Source: Chrysomallon squamiferum (Eukaryota; Mollusca; Gastropoda; Neomphalida; Peltospiridae). From it: a stretch of 64,000 nucleotides of DNA. Under the pieces are notes generated by a model. It was given only the letters and a program-made list of their open reading frames with translations. It was not told where the DNA came from and did no database searches. The first letter of the stretch is position 1; the number at the start of each line of letters is the position of its first letter. The position numbers were made by a program, and so were the translations under genes. Below are positions 11,801 through 25,030 of this stretch, one piece after another. Location of the stretch: positions 5,285,277 through 5,349,276 of the forward strand of contig CM022669.1 of NCBI GenBank assembly GCA_012295275.1, given 5' to 3'.

Positions 11801-14800
11801 ACATCCAAATTTGCCTCACTATTTTGCTTAAATTTTCTGTGTGTGGAGTAGTTCATTGAAAACATCACTTGAAGCAATAATATCAAAAAGTGTAGGTTTT
11901 GAGTGACAACAGCAAGATTTCTAAGCCATATCAACATCATCCATCCAATCACCATTAACATCAAACTAAACAAATATCCATCAATTCATTCTCAAAAGAA
12001 CAGATTGCTTTCTGTAAAGTTAGCTTTCAACTCACTAATTCTGATTGTATCAGTGAGAACCACTGACCTTCACCATGGCAACCGAAGATTAGTTTTTTCA
12101 AAGAAAAGAGGTTTTAAACCTCACCTTTGATCCATCGACACTAATAATTCTGTAAGTGTCGCGTGTTGTGTCGTAGTAGTAAGAGACGCTGACTGCCGAT
12201 TTACTGACAGGTATCCAGTTCTTCTTTGTCTCCGGATCAATCTGGAAAACGTGAGCTTTTGTTGTGAACAGTGGCTGCTCCCTGGAAAACACAGAAAAAA
12301 CAATTTAACTAACCTGTAGTAATAATAACAATAAAAATAACAATAACAATAATATAATAATAATAATAATAACAATAACAATAACAATAACAATAATACA
12401 ATAATAATAATAATAATAACAATAATAACAATAATAATTTTAAAAAAAATAAACAAATAAAAACGAAAAATTAAATAAATAAATAATAAGCAAAAGAACA
12501 CAGGAGCCATGTCATGACTGAAGGTATGTTTACTAAGGAAAAACAAAACACATTTTACATTGTGATAAACTTTATCAGTAATAGCATAAATAAAAGAAAC
12601 AACCCAGTAAAACTCAGTGACAATGCTGACATATATCCATGTACAAAATTGCTTCTGTAGTGGGGAAACTAATGAGGTTTTAACTGAAAAGATGCTTAAC
12701 ATCAAGTTAAAGTGATGACACCAGCAGACATGTTCGGTTTATTGGAAGTTCTTTGTTTAATTGTTTATGACCTGTTTGTGTTGATGACAAAAAAAAGGAT
12801 ATATAAATACTAAAAGAACCACAGATATGACCTGTATTTTCACAACTTTATAACATAATTACATACATTTCTACATATTTGTGCCTGTATGTTTGTATTT
12901 TCCTGTTAATTTTGTATAAAATAGTTTATTCAAAGCTCAAGTTGGCTCAAGAATTTTTTTATGGACATGTATATTTTTAAAAATAATTTTAATATTAAGG
13001 AACCAAACAAGATTCAAAAAAAAAAAAAATAATAATAATAATAAAAAAATAAATAAATAAAATTTAAAAGAAAGAAATTAAAAAAAAAAGGAATTAAAAA
13101 TAAAATTTATAAGAAATAAAATGACCATTAACTTCTAAAATGTCAGTTAAATATTTACATGTAATTTAACCCTTATTTTGTGAAACGTACACTGAATGAA
13201 TTAATTTGCATTTTAACCTTTATATCTGAACACATAAAAAAAAACACAAAAAATAAGAAATGACATAAATAGGTTTTTTTTTTTTTTTCTCTCTGTAGGC
13301 ACAAGAAGCTATTGACAGTGATATAGGTGAACTTTAAGTGAACTGTTTAATCCAGTCAAAGATACCTGTTTGATCTGTCACTGTCTGTATAGTCACACCT
13401 CAAGTGAAAAACTACCAAGTCATATCAATGTACAAACATCACACACACACAAGCACAGACCATGAACTATCAGACTCTTGGATCAAACTGTAAATGTTTT
13501 AACACAGAAGCATAAATCTGAAACTGTTAAGAAATATTTAATTTTTACTGTACACAAACATTCATTCTAATGTAAACATTATAAAACAACAACAACAAAA
13601 GAGATATATGAAAAGAAAAGAAAAAAAGAAAGAATTTATCAATAAAAAACATATAAAGACAATTATGAATTACAGACAAATATTTTTATTAATCTTACAC
13701 ATTTTAAACTGTCCTTGTGGGTGCATTCTTACATATGTGAATGAAGTATGGACAAATGCAATAATTATGTGTGCATGTGCATATATATATATATATATTA
13801 TGTATTTTTGTATATGTCTTTGTTCACTTGTGTGTTTGTGTATGTGTATCTATTGCTGTGTGCAAGCATGTATGTGCATGTTATGTGTGTGTTGGAGTTT
13901 TTAAACTCTTGTTGATACATGCAAATCTACGACTAATTCAGTAAGGGTAAAACCTATCTCTGTAGTAATCTGGTTTGCTGGCATTCGATCAGTACACATA
14001 TTTGATCTCACTCCACACTTTACAAGTCAGGTCAAATGGTCACAACAGTCAATCTGCTGCCTTTGTCAAATATTTCTGCCTCATTTCTAGATTACTTATG
14101 TTATAGTAGACTCATTTGATTATGAGGTTTTCTGAACTATGACTGACTGCTGTATTGACCCTTCTTGTTGCATTCTAAGGCCCTTTTTCCCATTCTAATA
14201 AATGCCCCATTTACAGTTCAAGGTATGTAGCCTGCCTGATTGTTGGAAGGTGTGTAATAAATATTTGAAGCTGTGAAATAGCATTAAATTTTAAAATATA
14301 ATTTAAAAAGAAGTAAAGTGTACAATATAAATTAAAAAAATAATAAAATAAAATAAAATAAAATAAAATAATAAAACATAAAAATAAAATGTAAGTAAAA
14401 TAAAATAAAATAAAAAACAAAATATTTTTTAAAATGTAAAAGTTAAAAAAATGCTTAGACTATAAATCATCATTGATATTAAATGTGTTGATGCATCATT
14501 AACAAAATATTTATTTTTAGACTGTGTATACACTGTGGTTAGTTATGACAGAATACTGTGGTTGTGTTCACTGGTAACAAATATGTTGAAAATCCTGCTT
14601 CAGGCAATTTCATTTTATGATCTAAAATAATAGCAGTACCAGACATTCTTTATCTCTCACAGCTATACATATACAAAATATACATATGCAAATATGCATG
14701 CACATACAGACACGTAAACATGCATAGTTGTATAAAACACACACAGTATACACAAATATACTCTCACATATACAAATAGAAATACAAACATAGAATTCAC

Positions 14801-17800
14801 ACAAAGAGATACATAAATACACACACACACACACACTCACAAACACCACAAACATTTACATTATTTTTTTGGTTTAAACAAAACAGTTTCACTGATAAAA
14901 TACTTTTCAGTTGTAGGTTGCCCATTCTTATCACTTAAACTCAAACATGTTTATAACAACAACAGCAATAAATAAATAAATGGATACACTTTGACTATAT
15001 AAAAATATTTATTGTTACTGCTATTAAACATTATATGTTGTGTAAATGTAGGAATACAGTAATAATAAAGTTGCAATTTTTTTTAAAAGGGGCATTAATG
15101 TCACTGTAGGATACAATTTTTACAATGAAAATAAATAAAAAAGAAGCAAAATGTGGCATGAATGGATGTAAGGGTTATAATAATAAGTAATAAAATGCAT
15201 TTTAATATTTATATCAAAATAAATTCTTAAGGATTTTAAAATATTTAACACCTGGAATTGAAAATTTATAAAAAAAAATAAATAAAATAAAATAAATAAA
15301 ACATTTGTCTAATCGGTTTAATTGTCTGAACCTTATTTAAATCTCAAATATGAAAAACACATATCTTGAACAAATCACAATATTTATGAAAATCTGAATC
15401 AGTGTTTTAACAAATAATATATTTTAAAATATATTTCAGACTTTAAATTTAATTTCTTACTGATATCAAAATAGATTTTCTGTAACAAAAATAAATAAAT
15501 AAAATAAAAATATAATTTATTGGCCAGTATATGTAACTGTACATAATTTCACATTTAAAAATAAATAAAATAATAATAATAAGAAATAAAGAAATAAAGA
15601 AAGAAAGAAAGAAAAGTTAAAAAAAGAGACAAATAATACCAAAATAAAGAAATAAATATTATTTTTTGCAGTCTGTTACTTTACTTACAGCTCAAAGTCT
15701 TCATCACTTGAGTTACCTAGGAAAACCTTCATAACTAAACAACAACAAAGTCCTGTGAAAAACAACTTAATATTCTCAACACCACACAGCCAGAGAATGA
15801 TGACAAACACTCCAAGCCAGACAGACAAATTGACAAATTTTTTTTTTTTCTTAGCCAGCACAAACAGAAGTGGTTTTACAAAGATCCTGTGCTACTCTGT
15901 GTTGAATACAGAATGTTATGAGGCAGCCAGTGTACATTTGACAGGTATAGCAACCACAGGTATGCAAGCTTAACACACATGACCAATCCCTCTCAACCCA
16001 GATGAAGGTACAAATTTGAAACACTTACATATTACTGAGCAATTATCCTTGATGTCAACAGAAGCTTTGGAAAAAATAAATAATTTTTTTACACAGAACC
16101 AGTGTGAAAAGGATAATGCCGTTTTTACATCACTGGTGTTAATGTGGTACAAGTGACGTACATAAAATAACAGTGAAAAAAAAGTGTCCTTGCTAGGGCA
16201 GACAGGTTACAGGCAGGCAGGCAGGCAGGTAAAGAGGTGGTCTGTTTTTATCAGATGAATATCATCTTACAGTTGTCAATCTTCACTTCAAGGACCATTT
16301 TCTCAATGAAGCAGGCTATTTTTAATCGTCAAGTGGTGGGCGACAAGCAAGCTGATACCCTGGGGAAGTGTGGCTGTATCAGAGTAATTAAGATTTCAAT
16401 TAGTGTATTCATTCTGTCACTGCTGAAGACTATTTTCTGTCATGTCAGTGATAGTTAATTGAACTTGTTCAGACATTCTGAGTGCAAGTCAAAAAGGGAA
16501 TGAAAAAAAATATAAGAAGAAAAAACGAAAAGAAAAAACAAAAAAGAAAGAATGAAAGAAAGAAAAAGACTGAATGGGAAAATGAAGACTAAAAACAATA
16601 AATTAAACTGCCTTGGTTAATAGTCACATTTATGTTTCAGAATAATTATACAACACTTTTCTGAAATTCTGATAAAAGAAAATATACAGAATATGCTAAA
16701 ATGAACTCTAGTTGTAGGAAACAGTTTTGAAGTAATATATACTTGTTTTAAACTTTTTTTAAAGTGAGAAAGCACACATAGAAAAAAGGTAAAAGGAAGT
16801 AAATGTCTAAAACCTAGTGAACTAAAAAATACTTGACAAGAAAAACTTTCTGAAAAATAACAGAATCTTTTTTCATTTATTTTCAATCTGAACAGGTATT
16901 TCTTTTCTTTTTGAAAGAAGTTTACCAAAACAACACTAACACCCGTTTGTTAAAAATTCTGTTATTTCTTTGAAAGCTTTTCTTGTCAATGACAACAATG
17001 ATTTTATGCAAATCAAACAAACTACTTGAAGCAATTACTAAGGTTTTTATACCAAACTGGTTTGACCCAGCTCATAATAACAGCACCAGAATGTCATGAC
17101 AGCTAATAAAGCGAGACAATAAAATGACTTGGGACTGAGCAAGTGTATTGATTGTACATCTGTGAGTTGTTTGTATGTGGAAGACCAGTCATGTTTATTA
17201 TTTTATTAATATCCTCATCATAAAGTGGCCACTTCACCAAAATCTACTTCCAGCCCATTTGTATAACCATAATTAACAGACAGAACTTATCTACAAGTTG
17301 AGTTCTTTACTTTTAACCTATCTCCACATTTTTTCAGCCAACAAAGGATAAATGGTTTCTAAAGTCAAATATTTATTTTACAAACACACAAATACTTATA
17401 ATAACCAAAAGTAACCATTTTTAAAAAATAACTACTATTACTACTTTTTAGTAACTTTAAAAAAATCATCATATAACTAAAATAAATAACAGTAGTATAT
17501 TTAAAAAATGGTTACTTTTGATTATAATTGGGAAAAGTCAAAAATTCTCTGAGGAATGCATGCTACTAAAAACAATCCATGACATTATCACAGAAATTAT
17601 CTGTCCTTCCTTCCTTCCCAATCAATCTTCTTAGGGACTTCTTACTAAGGTAAGTTAAGTTTAGGAATAAAAAGCCTGTCAATATGTTATTTGTAATATA
17701 TCACAAGTGAAACAGTCTGGAAAACTGGTTCAATAAACTTCCTAAGTTTGTAAACAAGTTTCACAAGAAAGTTGCCTGAAGCAATTTATTTAGAATGTAT

Positions 17801-18564
17801 ATGTCATTACTACCCTCTAGTACTGGATTAAATGTGTCACTGTTACAACCCACACAGTATATCATTGGTGTGCAATATCAATATACATCTTTCTAGACTA
17901 ACTAATCTTGTGATCTCCATGTCTGCTTTGATTTATTAGCTATGTAGGGTCACTTAGTTCACAGTATTAAACCTAATTATGTCCCAAGGCAATGCTGTTA
18001 GCATTGGACATCCCATGTAATATACTCATATATTTCTAGTGCTGCAAATGTGAATAGTAACCAATTTTCCATTAAAATTGTAATTTGCATACTAAGCATA
18101 AATTAAGATGTACACAAACTATAAAACATATATATCACAAATGCAAATACAAATAAAGTATTTGAAAAAGAGATGAATGAAAACAAACAGAAAGAAAGAC
18201 AAAAACAAGATATAGAAAAAGAGAAACAAAGAAAAAAGGGAAACTGAACCTCAAACAGAGAGAAGCAGAGAAAGGCAGACTGAGTCAGAGAGATTAACAA
18301 CCTGCATATTTTTTCAAACCTCAAAATTCTGTTTTATCCTTTGTATAAAATGTCATAAGACTTCAATAACATACATAACACTTAAACAATTCTCTGAGGA
18401 TTGCATGCTAAACACAATCTGTAACATTATTACAGAAACTATCTGAAAGACTTTAAAGAACATATTAAATGTGTAACTTACCTTGACCTTCGTTCAACTT
18501 GTGGAGACTGATGCTGATACAACCAGCCACTTGAAGTTGAATCACTTGCTTGGAAACTCAGCAT
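7332..18564 (-). CDS. Homer: Homer-family postsynaptic scaffold, 5' part (EVH1 domain); gene runs off the left edge
   Basis: Three exons on the minus strand (18564-18482, 12281-12125, 7463-7332) join in frame into 124 residues. After a 28-residue N-terminus comes an EVH1 domain that aligns end to end with Homer: [35 protein letters not shown], then [20 protein letters not shown] and NTVYGLGF. The residues matching Homer1 Trp24, Phe74 and Gly89, which form the proline-rich (PPxxF) ligand pocket, are all present. Homer proteins bind group I mGluRs, IP3 and ryanodine receptors and Shank, and multimerise through a C-terminal coiled coil; those exons are not in this window. The usual Homer start is Met-Gly directly before the EQP motif, so the longer N-terminus is unusual. 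The next gene, ARNT, lies head to head 10.2 kb away. Family assignment is secure; the start exon is less so. Confidence 0.93.
8769..8834. repeat. (TG)n(AG)n compound microsatellite
   Basis: About 9 TG units followed directly by about 24 GA units. Confidence 0.9.
9415..9440. repeat. Poly(T) tract
   Basis: Homopolymer run of about 26 T in Homer intron 2. Confidence 0.8.
12125..12281 (-). CDS. Homer: Homer coding exon 2 (N-terminal half of EVH1)
   Basis: 157 bp: one base completing a split codon plus 52 codons. The acceptor is TGTGTTTTCCAG|G at 12283-12282 and the donor AAG|GTGAGG at 12124. It encodes [26 protein letters not shown] and [10 protein letters not shown]. The entering phase needs two pending bases. 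That fits both the usual Homer start (ATG GG|G) and the upstream exon found here (TCA AG|G). Confidence 0.95.
12318..12438. repeat. (TAA/CAA)n low-complexity tract
   Basis: Interrupted trinucleotide array of ATA, ACA and CAA units directly upstream (minus sense) of Homer exon 2. Confidence 0.85.
17397..17527. mobile_element. Small palindromic element, MITE-like
   Basis: The left arm TATAATAACCAAAAGTAACC is mirrored by a right arm at 17499-17527 whose reverse complement reads TATAATCAAAAGTAACCATT. The inverted homology continues inwards for about 15 more bases. The whole unit is about 131 bp with a short spacer. Its size and long inverted arms suggest a non-autonomous DNA transposon, but no clear target duplication is seen. 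Confidence 0.45.
18482..18564 (-). CDS. Homer: Candidate Homer first coding exon with extended N-terminus
   Basis: 83 bp from an ATG at 18564 to a strong donor (TCAAG|GTAAGT at 18481). It encodes [18 protein letters not shown] followed by QSPQVERRS, plus two bases that join exon 2 as AG|G (Arg) with no frame break. An in-frame TGA lies 11 codons upstream of this ATG. Support comes from the open frame, the consensus donor and the matching phase, not from homology. Known Homer proteins normally begin Met-Gly directly before EQP. A conventional ATGGG first exon was looked for upstream without a convincing hit. It could therefore be a lineage-specific or alternative N-terminus. Confidence 0.6.
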
Positions 18565-20736
18565 TATCAACTTTTTAAGGTTTTTTTTAACTCAATATCT
18601 TTTTCACTGTTAAATAAAATTAATTATATCCATATGTTTCCAAATCAATTAATCGGTTATTTTAAGCTCATATTTCCCTGTTTAAACTAAAGCACTGTCA
18701 TCGATTTTGCATGTAAATATGATTTCAGGTACAAAATCAGTGATAATTTTTTTTTTTTTTTTCCCCTTTGCAAATACAAATTTTCCTTTTTGCAGTTTTT
18801 AACATTGATTAATCACTTTTAAGTAATCTCACCATCTCAAGATCATTAGTTGACCAATAATAATGTGATCAGATGATCAGAATTTGATTAATCAATTTCA
18901 GTAATTATGATTTACCAACCACCAGTGATTAATTAGTTCATCAGGAAGAAATCCACTACAACAATCACAAGATGACCTTTCAACCAAAGTATCTGTCAGC
19001 AATGGAGTAATCCAGCAACCACAATTATAATGTCAACCAAAAGATGATCATCTATCATAAAATTACTTGAAAAAACTCCTAGTTTTGAAGAGCGAGCTGA
19101 AAAACACAACAAAATACAACAATATAAATGCACTCTTCAGTTCTACACAGTTCTGTCTGGTTTTGTTTTCAGAGTTAAAACCTGCTGACAGATTGACAGT
19201 CTGCAAATTACATTTAGGGGAAAAAAAGAGTAAGTAGTTGTATACAAAACCAGAAACTACCATCATCACCAGACACTACAAAAATAAGATAATTCTAAAA
19301 ACAGAGTCAAAACTTTAAACTACTAAACAGCAACATCAAACATCTGTTTAATTACACTTTATTTCCATCACTTCAAATGATTATTTTTCATTGGCAAATT
19401 CATTTAAAAAAAAAAAAAAAAAAAAGAAGAAAATTAGAATAATAATAAAAATAGTATGATAATAAAAATTAAAATAAAAATTAAAATTAAAATTAAACTA
19501 AAAAAAATAAATAAATATTTCAAAAATGACTTAATAAACTCAATTTGAAGTCAATTTTAGTTTGCTATCAAAAAGACCTAAAAAAAACCTTCTATTCATT
19601 TATAATCTAGTGCTCATTAACTCCAGACACTAAAAAGAAACCAATAATTCTTATAGAATCAGACTTCAGACAGTGTGAGAAATTAAAAAAAAAATAATAA
19701 TTAGTGAACAGGATAGGAAAATTTGTCATACATTGAAAGCAAACACTAGTGATTTAGTTTAACAGTGACAGCACTCTGATACAAAATTACATTAAACACT
19801 TGTAAAGATTTCCTGCCAAGATATATACTTATCTATCTATGTAGAGATCTATAATTCTTGTCAGTCTGACAGAAAGGTCAATAGAAACCAGGATATTTCT
19901 CTAAATCTTAAATAGTCTACATTAAACTTTCTGAAATCCAAATTTTTATCAAGAACTTCAGTGAAGTGAAAATTATTCAATTATCAAAGACAAAAATACT
20001 TTAATTAATAATCCAACTTAAAGCCAAAATCATAAAAAATAATCTTTCATATACCTATCATTACTTTTATTTTTTTTGTCATTACATTTAAAAAGAATAA
20101 AGGAAAATGTATATTTAATTATCCAATATTCTAGTCTAATAACATATAGTAACAAATGAGTTTTATATTAGTCTTATTCTGGATATTAACATACTCTAAA
20201 ATGCTTCTACTTAACAGTTATAATTTAATTACATCATCACCTTTTATCTTATATCTGTCTTCCTTTCATCATTTATATTAATATAACACAAAATTTATTT
20301 TTAACTTATTTTTTGTTATTTATATATATATATATATATATTTCATTGTATGAATGCTGCATTAATTGCTTAGTGCTCTGTAATAAGATATACTTCTAAC
20401 TACAGATTTGTTGACTGATAGCACCCTCAACTTGGAAATTAATTAATTAGGTGTTTTACCCACTAATTCGATTTTCAAACTATCAAGTTATCTTAACAAC
20501 AAGCTATTTCCGTAACCACAGATAGACATAAATATACACAGCAATCGATAGTGATTATACCATCAACAACAACAAAAAAATATATATATATATTACCTCA
20601 ACTTGTTTCTTACTGTGATTTCAAAATCAGTAATAAAAAAATAACTGCTGCAACTTTAAAATGTTAAATTATCAATATTATAAAATGCTGAATTATTAAC
20701 ATCCATAAGTGTACATTATCAGCATTTTTCATTACC

Positions 20737-20937
20737 AAATTACCAAAATTTCTCAACACCAAATTATGAAGATTTGTCAATACTAAATTACCAACATTTT
20801 TCAATATTAATCACTAACATTTCTCAACATTAAGTCATCAGTATTTCTCAATAGCAAATTACCAACATTTCTGAGTACTAAATTATCAATATTTCTGAAA
20901 ATTAAATCAACATTTCTCAGAACCAAATTACCAACAG
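20737..20937. repeat. Minisatellite A, 24-bp unit
   Basis: About 8.5 diverged copies of a 24-bp unit close to AAATTACCAACATTTCTCAA plus four bases. Most units are exactly 24 bp; a few are 21-23. Confidence 0.85.
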
Positions 20938-21110
20938 ACCTAAAAAATAAATGATTTCACACAATATTGACAGTTTTTCAAGTGATGTCAGTTCTAAACA
21001 GCAAATGAACACACTACAGCAAACTAATTTCTAATGATACTTATATAATTATCAATCTCTTTAAGATGACCAAATTTGTTGTAAAGCATATGCCAAATAT
21101 CACTGCAGTT

Positions 21111-21417
21111 ATCCTATCAATATTATCTCAGTTAAACAAATATCCTATTTCAGTTACACAACTATCCTATCAGTATCATCTGAATTACACAACTATTCTA
21201 TCAATATTATCCAAATTACATAAATATCCCATTAAAAATATTTCAATTACACAAGTATCCTATCAACATTATTTGTTACACAAATGTATTTTCAATATTA
21301 ACTGAATTAGACAAACATTCTATCAAAAGATCCTATGAATATTATCTCACAAATATCCTATAAATATTATCTGAATTACACAAATGTCCTATAAGTATTA
21401 ATTCAATTATATAAATA
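21111..21417. repeat. Minisatellite B, about 31-bp unit
   Basis: About ten copies of a unit that begins ATCCTATCAATATTATCTGA and ends TTACACAAAT. Seven or more copies are 31 bp; others are internally shortened to 22-29 bp. Confidence 0.85.
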
Positions 21418-21760
21418 TCAAAAATCACTGTGCAGCTGTATTGGAATCTCAGCATCACTAGAACTATACAAATATCAGTCAATTACAATTACATGCATTA
21501 TTGAATAAACCAATATAACTACCTAGAAAAGAAGACAAACATCACATCACTGCAAATGTAAAAATACCAGTGAAAGATTGTTTGAAGTACTCAGTTTTCT
21601 GAGAAAGGAAGAAATAATTTCTATTTCATCCACTCCAGTTTGATAATTAAGTACTGCACATTATAATAATTATTAGTAAATGCAACAAATATAAGAGGCC
21701 ACAATGAACAACTGCTAAGAAACCAACTAAAAATTTACACAGAGTACTTAGTTTACAAAA

Positions 21761-22260
21761 TATCCTTACCAAAATGGCAACAAATATTATACATTGTAAG
21801 GTTAGATTTGACACATATCAGAACAGTAAAATTTCCAGATCATCTTTACCAAAGTGGTAACAAGTATTACATATTGTAACATTATTTGTTTTGACATGTA
21901 ACACAACAGTGAAATTTTCATTTATAGCAAAGCCATAACAGGAATTTGATATTGTAACATTTTTAGATTTGACATATACCATAGCAGTGAAATTTCCAGA
22001 ACATCCTTACCAATGTGGTAACAAGTATTACACATTACAACATTAGGTTTGACACATAAGTATCAATAAAATTTCCAGAACATCCTTACCAACATCATAA
22101 AAATATGACACATTATTATTAGATTTCAATCACAGCACAAAAATGCAATTTCTAGAATATCCTTACCAATGCAAAAATTACACATCATAACAATAGATTT
22201 GTCACACATCACAACAGTAAAATTTCCAGAACATCCTTACCAATTTGAAAACGAGAATTA
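21761..22260. repeat. Minisatellite C, about 70-85-bp unit
   Basis: Six to seven diverged copies. Each contains blocks like CATCCTTACCAA, a TATTACACATTGTAACA-like stretch, ATTTGACACAT and CAGTAAAATTTCCAGA in the same order. Confidence 0.8.
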
Positions 22261-23919
22261 TGCACTATAAGATTACTGAATAAATAAATAGGGTTAAATA
22301 AGAAGCACTGCACTTTAAATACGACACTTGGTAAAGATCACTATCAGTGGTTAACACTGCACACTGCAGTCCAAACAGAACACTGCTCTTTATGATATCT
22401 TACTCCCGGTCTACTGAATTAAAACCAAAATTAATCTGGGACTGAGACCAGTGATAACAGGAATGATTAAATAAAAAATAAAATAAAAAATAAAATAAAA
22501 AATAAAACATGTTCTCACTCTGGCTTGTGACATATTTGTCTGTGCCACGTGGTTAAATATTTCTGTGTTAATGGATAGAGATAACTTTTCAGTGATGTTG
22601 CCACTTCAAACTGGGTGAAAACCCAGAACTAAACTGTTTGATGTCCACCAGCCCTAAGTTCTTCTGATAATATACAGCATACATCAGATAAAGCTGTGAT
22701 AAAAATACTGTCTGTATTTGATAAGACTCTCTGTGCATGTTATAAAATGCTACACACATCTCCCAGAAATTCAGTCAGACTGCCAACAGGGCACAAAAGT
22801 TGTATACATTAATTACAGAAAATAGAATAAATACTAGTTTAATATTTTATTTAGCTTCTACCATAAATGAATGAATGTTTTTAATTATATCTCTACATAT
22901 TTTAATATTTACAATCCAAAATATGATTTTTCTCTAATGGTGTAAAAGAAAATCCTCACTGTTACCACTCTTAGTACAAACTTCTCCAATCAATTCACTC
23001 CTTTCCACACACAGGAAAGTACGTACCATAGCCTTTGATGTTCTTTGATAATCATGGGAAATAGGCTAATGGAAAGATTGTAGACTGATTATATATTTTG
23101 GTAAAATTTCTGAGAATGTTTCTTATTCTTTCTAACCAACACTAAATTAGTAGAGAGCTAATTAAGGAATCATTCAAACATTCATTCTGTATATCTGAAA
23201 ACACATTTCTTTACATTATTTAAATTTTCTTAAACAGTCTCACTCAATAGTTTAATTAGGCAGAACTCTACTACAGATAATTCCATGCCATTAAATTCAA
23301 CTTGATCTTCAAATTACATTGGTCACATCATTTGAATTACTTGTAATTAAATCTAGTCTGATCAGTTGATTCAATTATTTTAACATATCACATTACTGAT
23401 GTTGCCATAATTATCTGAGAGGACTGATCCAATAAAAATATTTACTTCAGTTATTTCAGCTAACTAAACAGAATGCTTATTTTAGTAACTGATACACAGA
23501 TAAACAGATTCAGAGATACACACAGAATAACAAAAAGAAATACACATAGAGTAATAATAATAAAATAAATTGTATCTTTAAAAAAGTGACATTATTAATT
23601 TTAAATTACATTTTTTAAGTTTGTATGAATTTAGAAAACCTTTTTAATCAATCTACTACTTAAATAAAGTCCACAATATAGAGAAAAGACATTTAAAATA
23701 AATATTTTTTTAAATCATCAAACAAAATATCCTTTAGTTACTAATATTAAAAATACCAGCTAGTTACATGAAAAATTAAATTAAGCATCATCTCAGTGAA
23801 GCTGTACAATATCTGAAATAAAAGCAACCTGTCAGGTGTCAGTGTTAAACCTAATTAGTGTTCACTGTGATCAAATTACTTACATGTGTTAATCAATACC
23901 ACTGCTGTAATCAGCATCA

Positions 23920-25030
23920 ATGATGTGGAATGTAGTCACAGCAGTAGATAGCAGAGTGGCAGCTACCAGGTTTATAGTATATGTTATTTATAATCTGATA
24001 AACGCGCTTCCTCTGAATAGAACAGTCACAGCAAAAGCTAATCAAATGATAGGGTTTCAGTTGTATTTTTTATATTCTGATAATTCTCCAAGGTCCTCAC
24101 ATCTCTCTAATCATAAATTGACAGCAGTAGCAAAATGAGTGGTATGCTGTTAATTTTATTATGCACGTTATTTGTAACTTGATAATTCACATACACAAAA
24201 ATCTGTACATGTTTTGGGAATGTAGTCACAGACGTGGTGAGCCTATGGAAGCTTAGTAATTGTATTGTGTGTTGTTTATCATTTGATAAATCAACAAGAA
24301 CACTTATTGGTTTTAAATGCCATTGTTACTTATCATATAATATGACACAAAAACAGAATTCTTCTAACACAGCAACAAAGATAGCTAATAGTTTTAATGC
24401 ATGCTATTATTGACAAATTCCATACACAGTTCTTTAAAACTGCTGTAAAATATGATCACACTTGTAACAAGAACAATGATAGTTATCAGTTGTAGTGTTA
24501 TATTATATCTGACAAACTGTATACCTCTGAACTGCAGTAGGATATAATGACAGTGGTAACCTGTTCACTGACAGCTATTACAGAATTTTAAAAACCACAG
24601 AATTCTTCAAATGTACAATAGAAATTAATGAAAATAGTAACAATCCAGTGACAGCTATCAGTTTCAATATATAATTTTAAAAACCACACAAACAGAATTC
24701 TACAGAAGTATGTGTAGAGTTAGATCACTGTAGACTGTAGTACCCATCCAGTAACAGCTGTAAGTTTCAATACTTCATTTTTAAAACTATAAACACAATT
24801 CTCAAAAATATTCTCAATTTAGTCACAGCAGTCACCAGTTCAGTTAGCTTCAAAACCACACAAACTGTTCCTTAAAAGTAGTGTAGAATATTTTCACTAT
24901 GGTTATCAAACAGTGTGTCAGAACTGTCTGTGTTTCTGAAGATTTATCATACACTGCAGTGCACACACAGTTCCTCACAGGCCACAGCCCAATATTGTGC
25001 TCAACACAAAATATGTAATGCTGGTCAATA
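23920..25030. repeat. Minisatellite D, highly diverged unit of roughly 80-150 bp
   Basis: Recurring blocks occur in a loose order: TGTAGTCACAGCAGT-like, CAGCTA(C/T)CAGTTT-like, TGTTATTTAT(A/C)ATCTGATAA-like and AGAATTCTTC-like. Indels make the exact period unclear. I infer an old tandem array, but this is less certain than A to C. Confidence 0.5.

Larger units (their letters stand above)
7464..12124. other. Homer intron 2
   Basis: 4.66 kb with no exon I can support. It holds homopolymer A/T tracts (7604-7629, 8031-8049, 9415-9440, 9565-9582), a (TG)n(AG)n microsatellite and a 2 x 22-bp repeat at 9461-9506. A somewhat more GC-rich patch at 9120-9330 has no recognisable coding content. Confidence 0.75.
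12282..18481. other. Homer intron 1
   Basis: 6.2 kb. It contains (TAA)n/(CAA)n low-complexity sequence (12318-12438), A/T homopolymers, a short palindromic element (17397-17527) and a direct repeat pair (17545-17602 and 18389-18443, roughly 80% identical). Two GC-richer patches, 16195-16460 and 17060-17260, look less decayed than the rest and could be regulatory. No exon is supported. Confidence 0.7.

Noticed and set aside
12121-12705. 194-residue minus-strand open frame with Leu/Tyr/Ile-rich runs
   Set aside because: It reads through a trinucleotide repeat and overlaps Homer exon 2 in the wrong frame; a shadow of low-complexity DNA.
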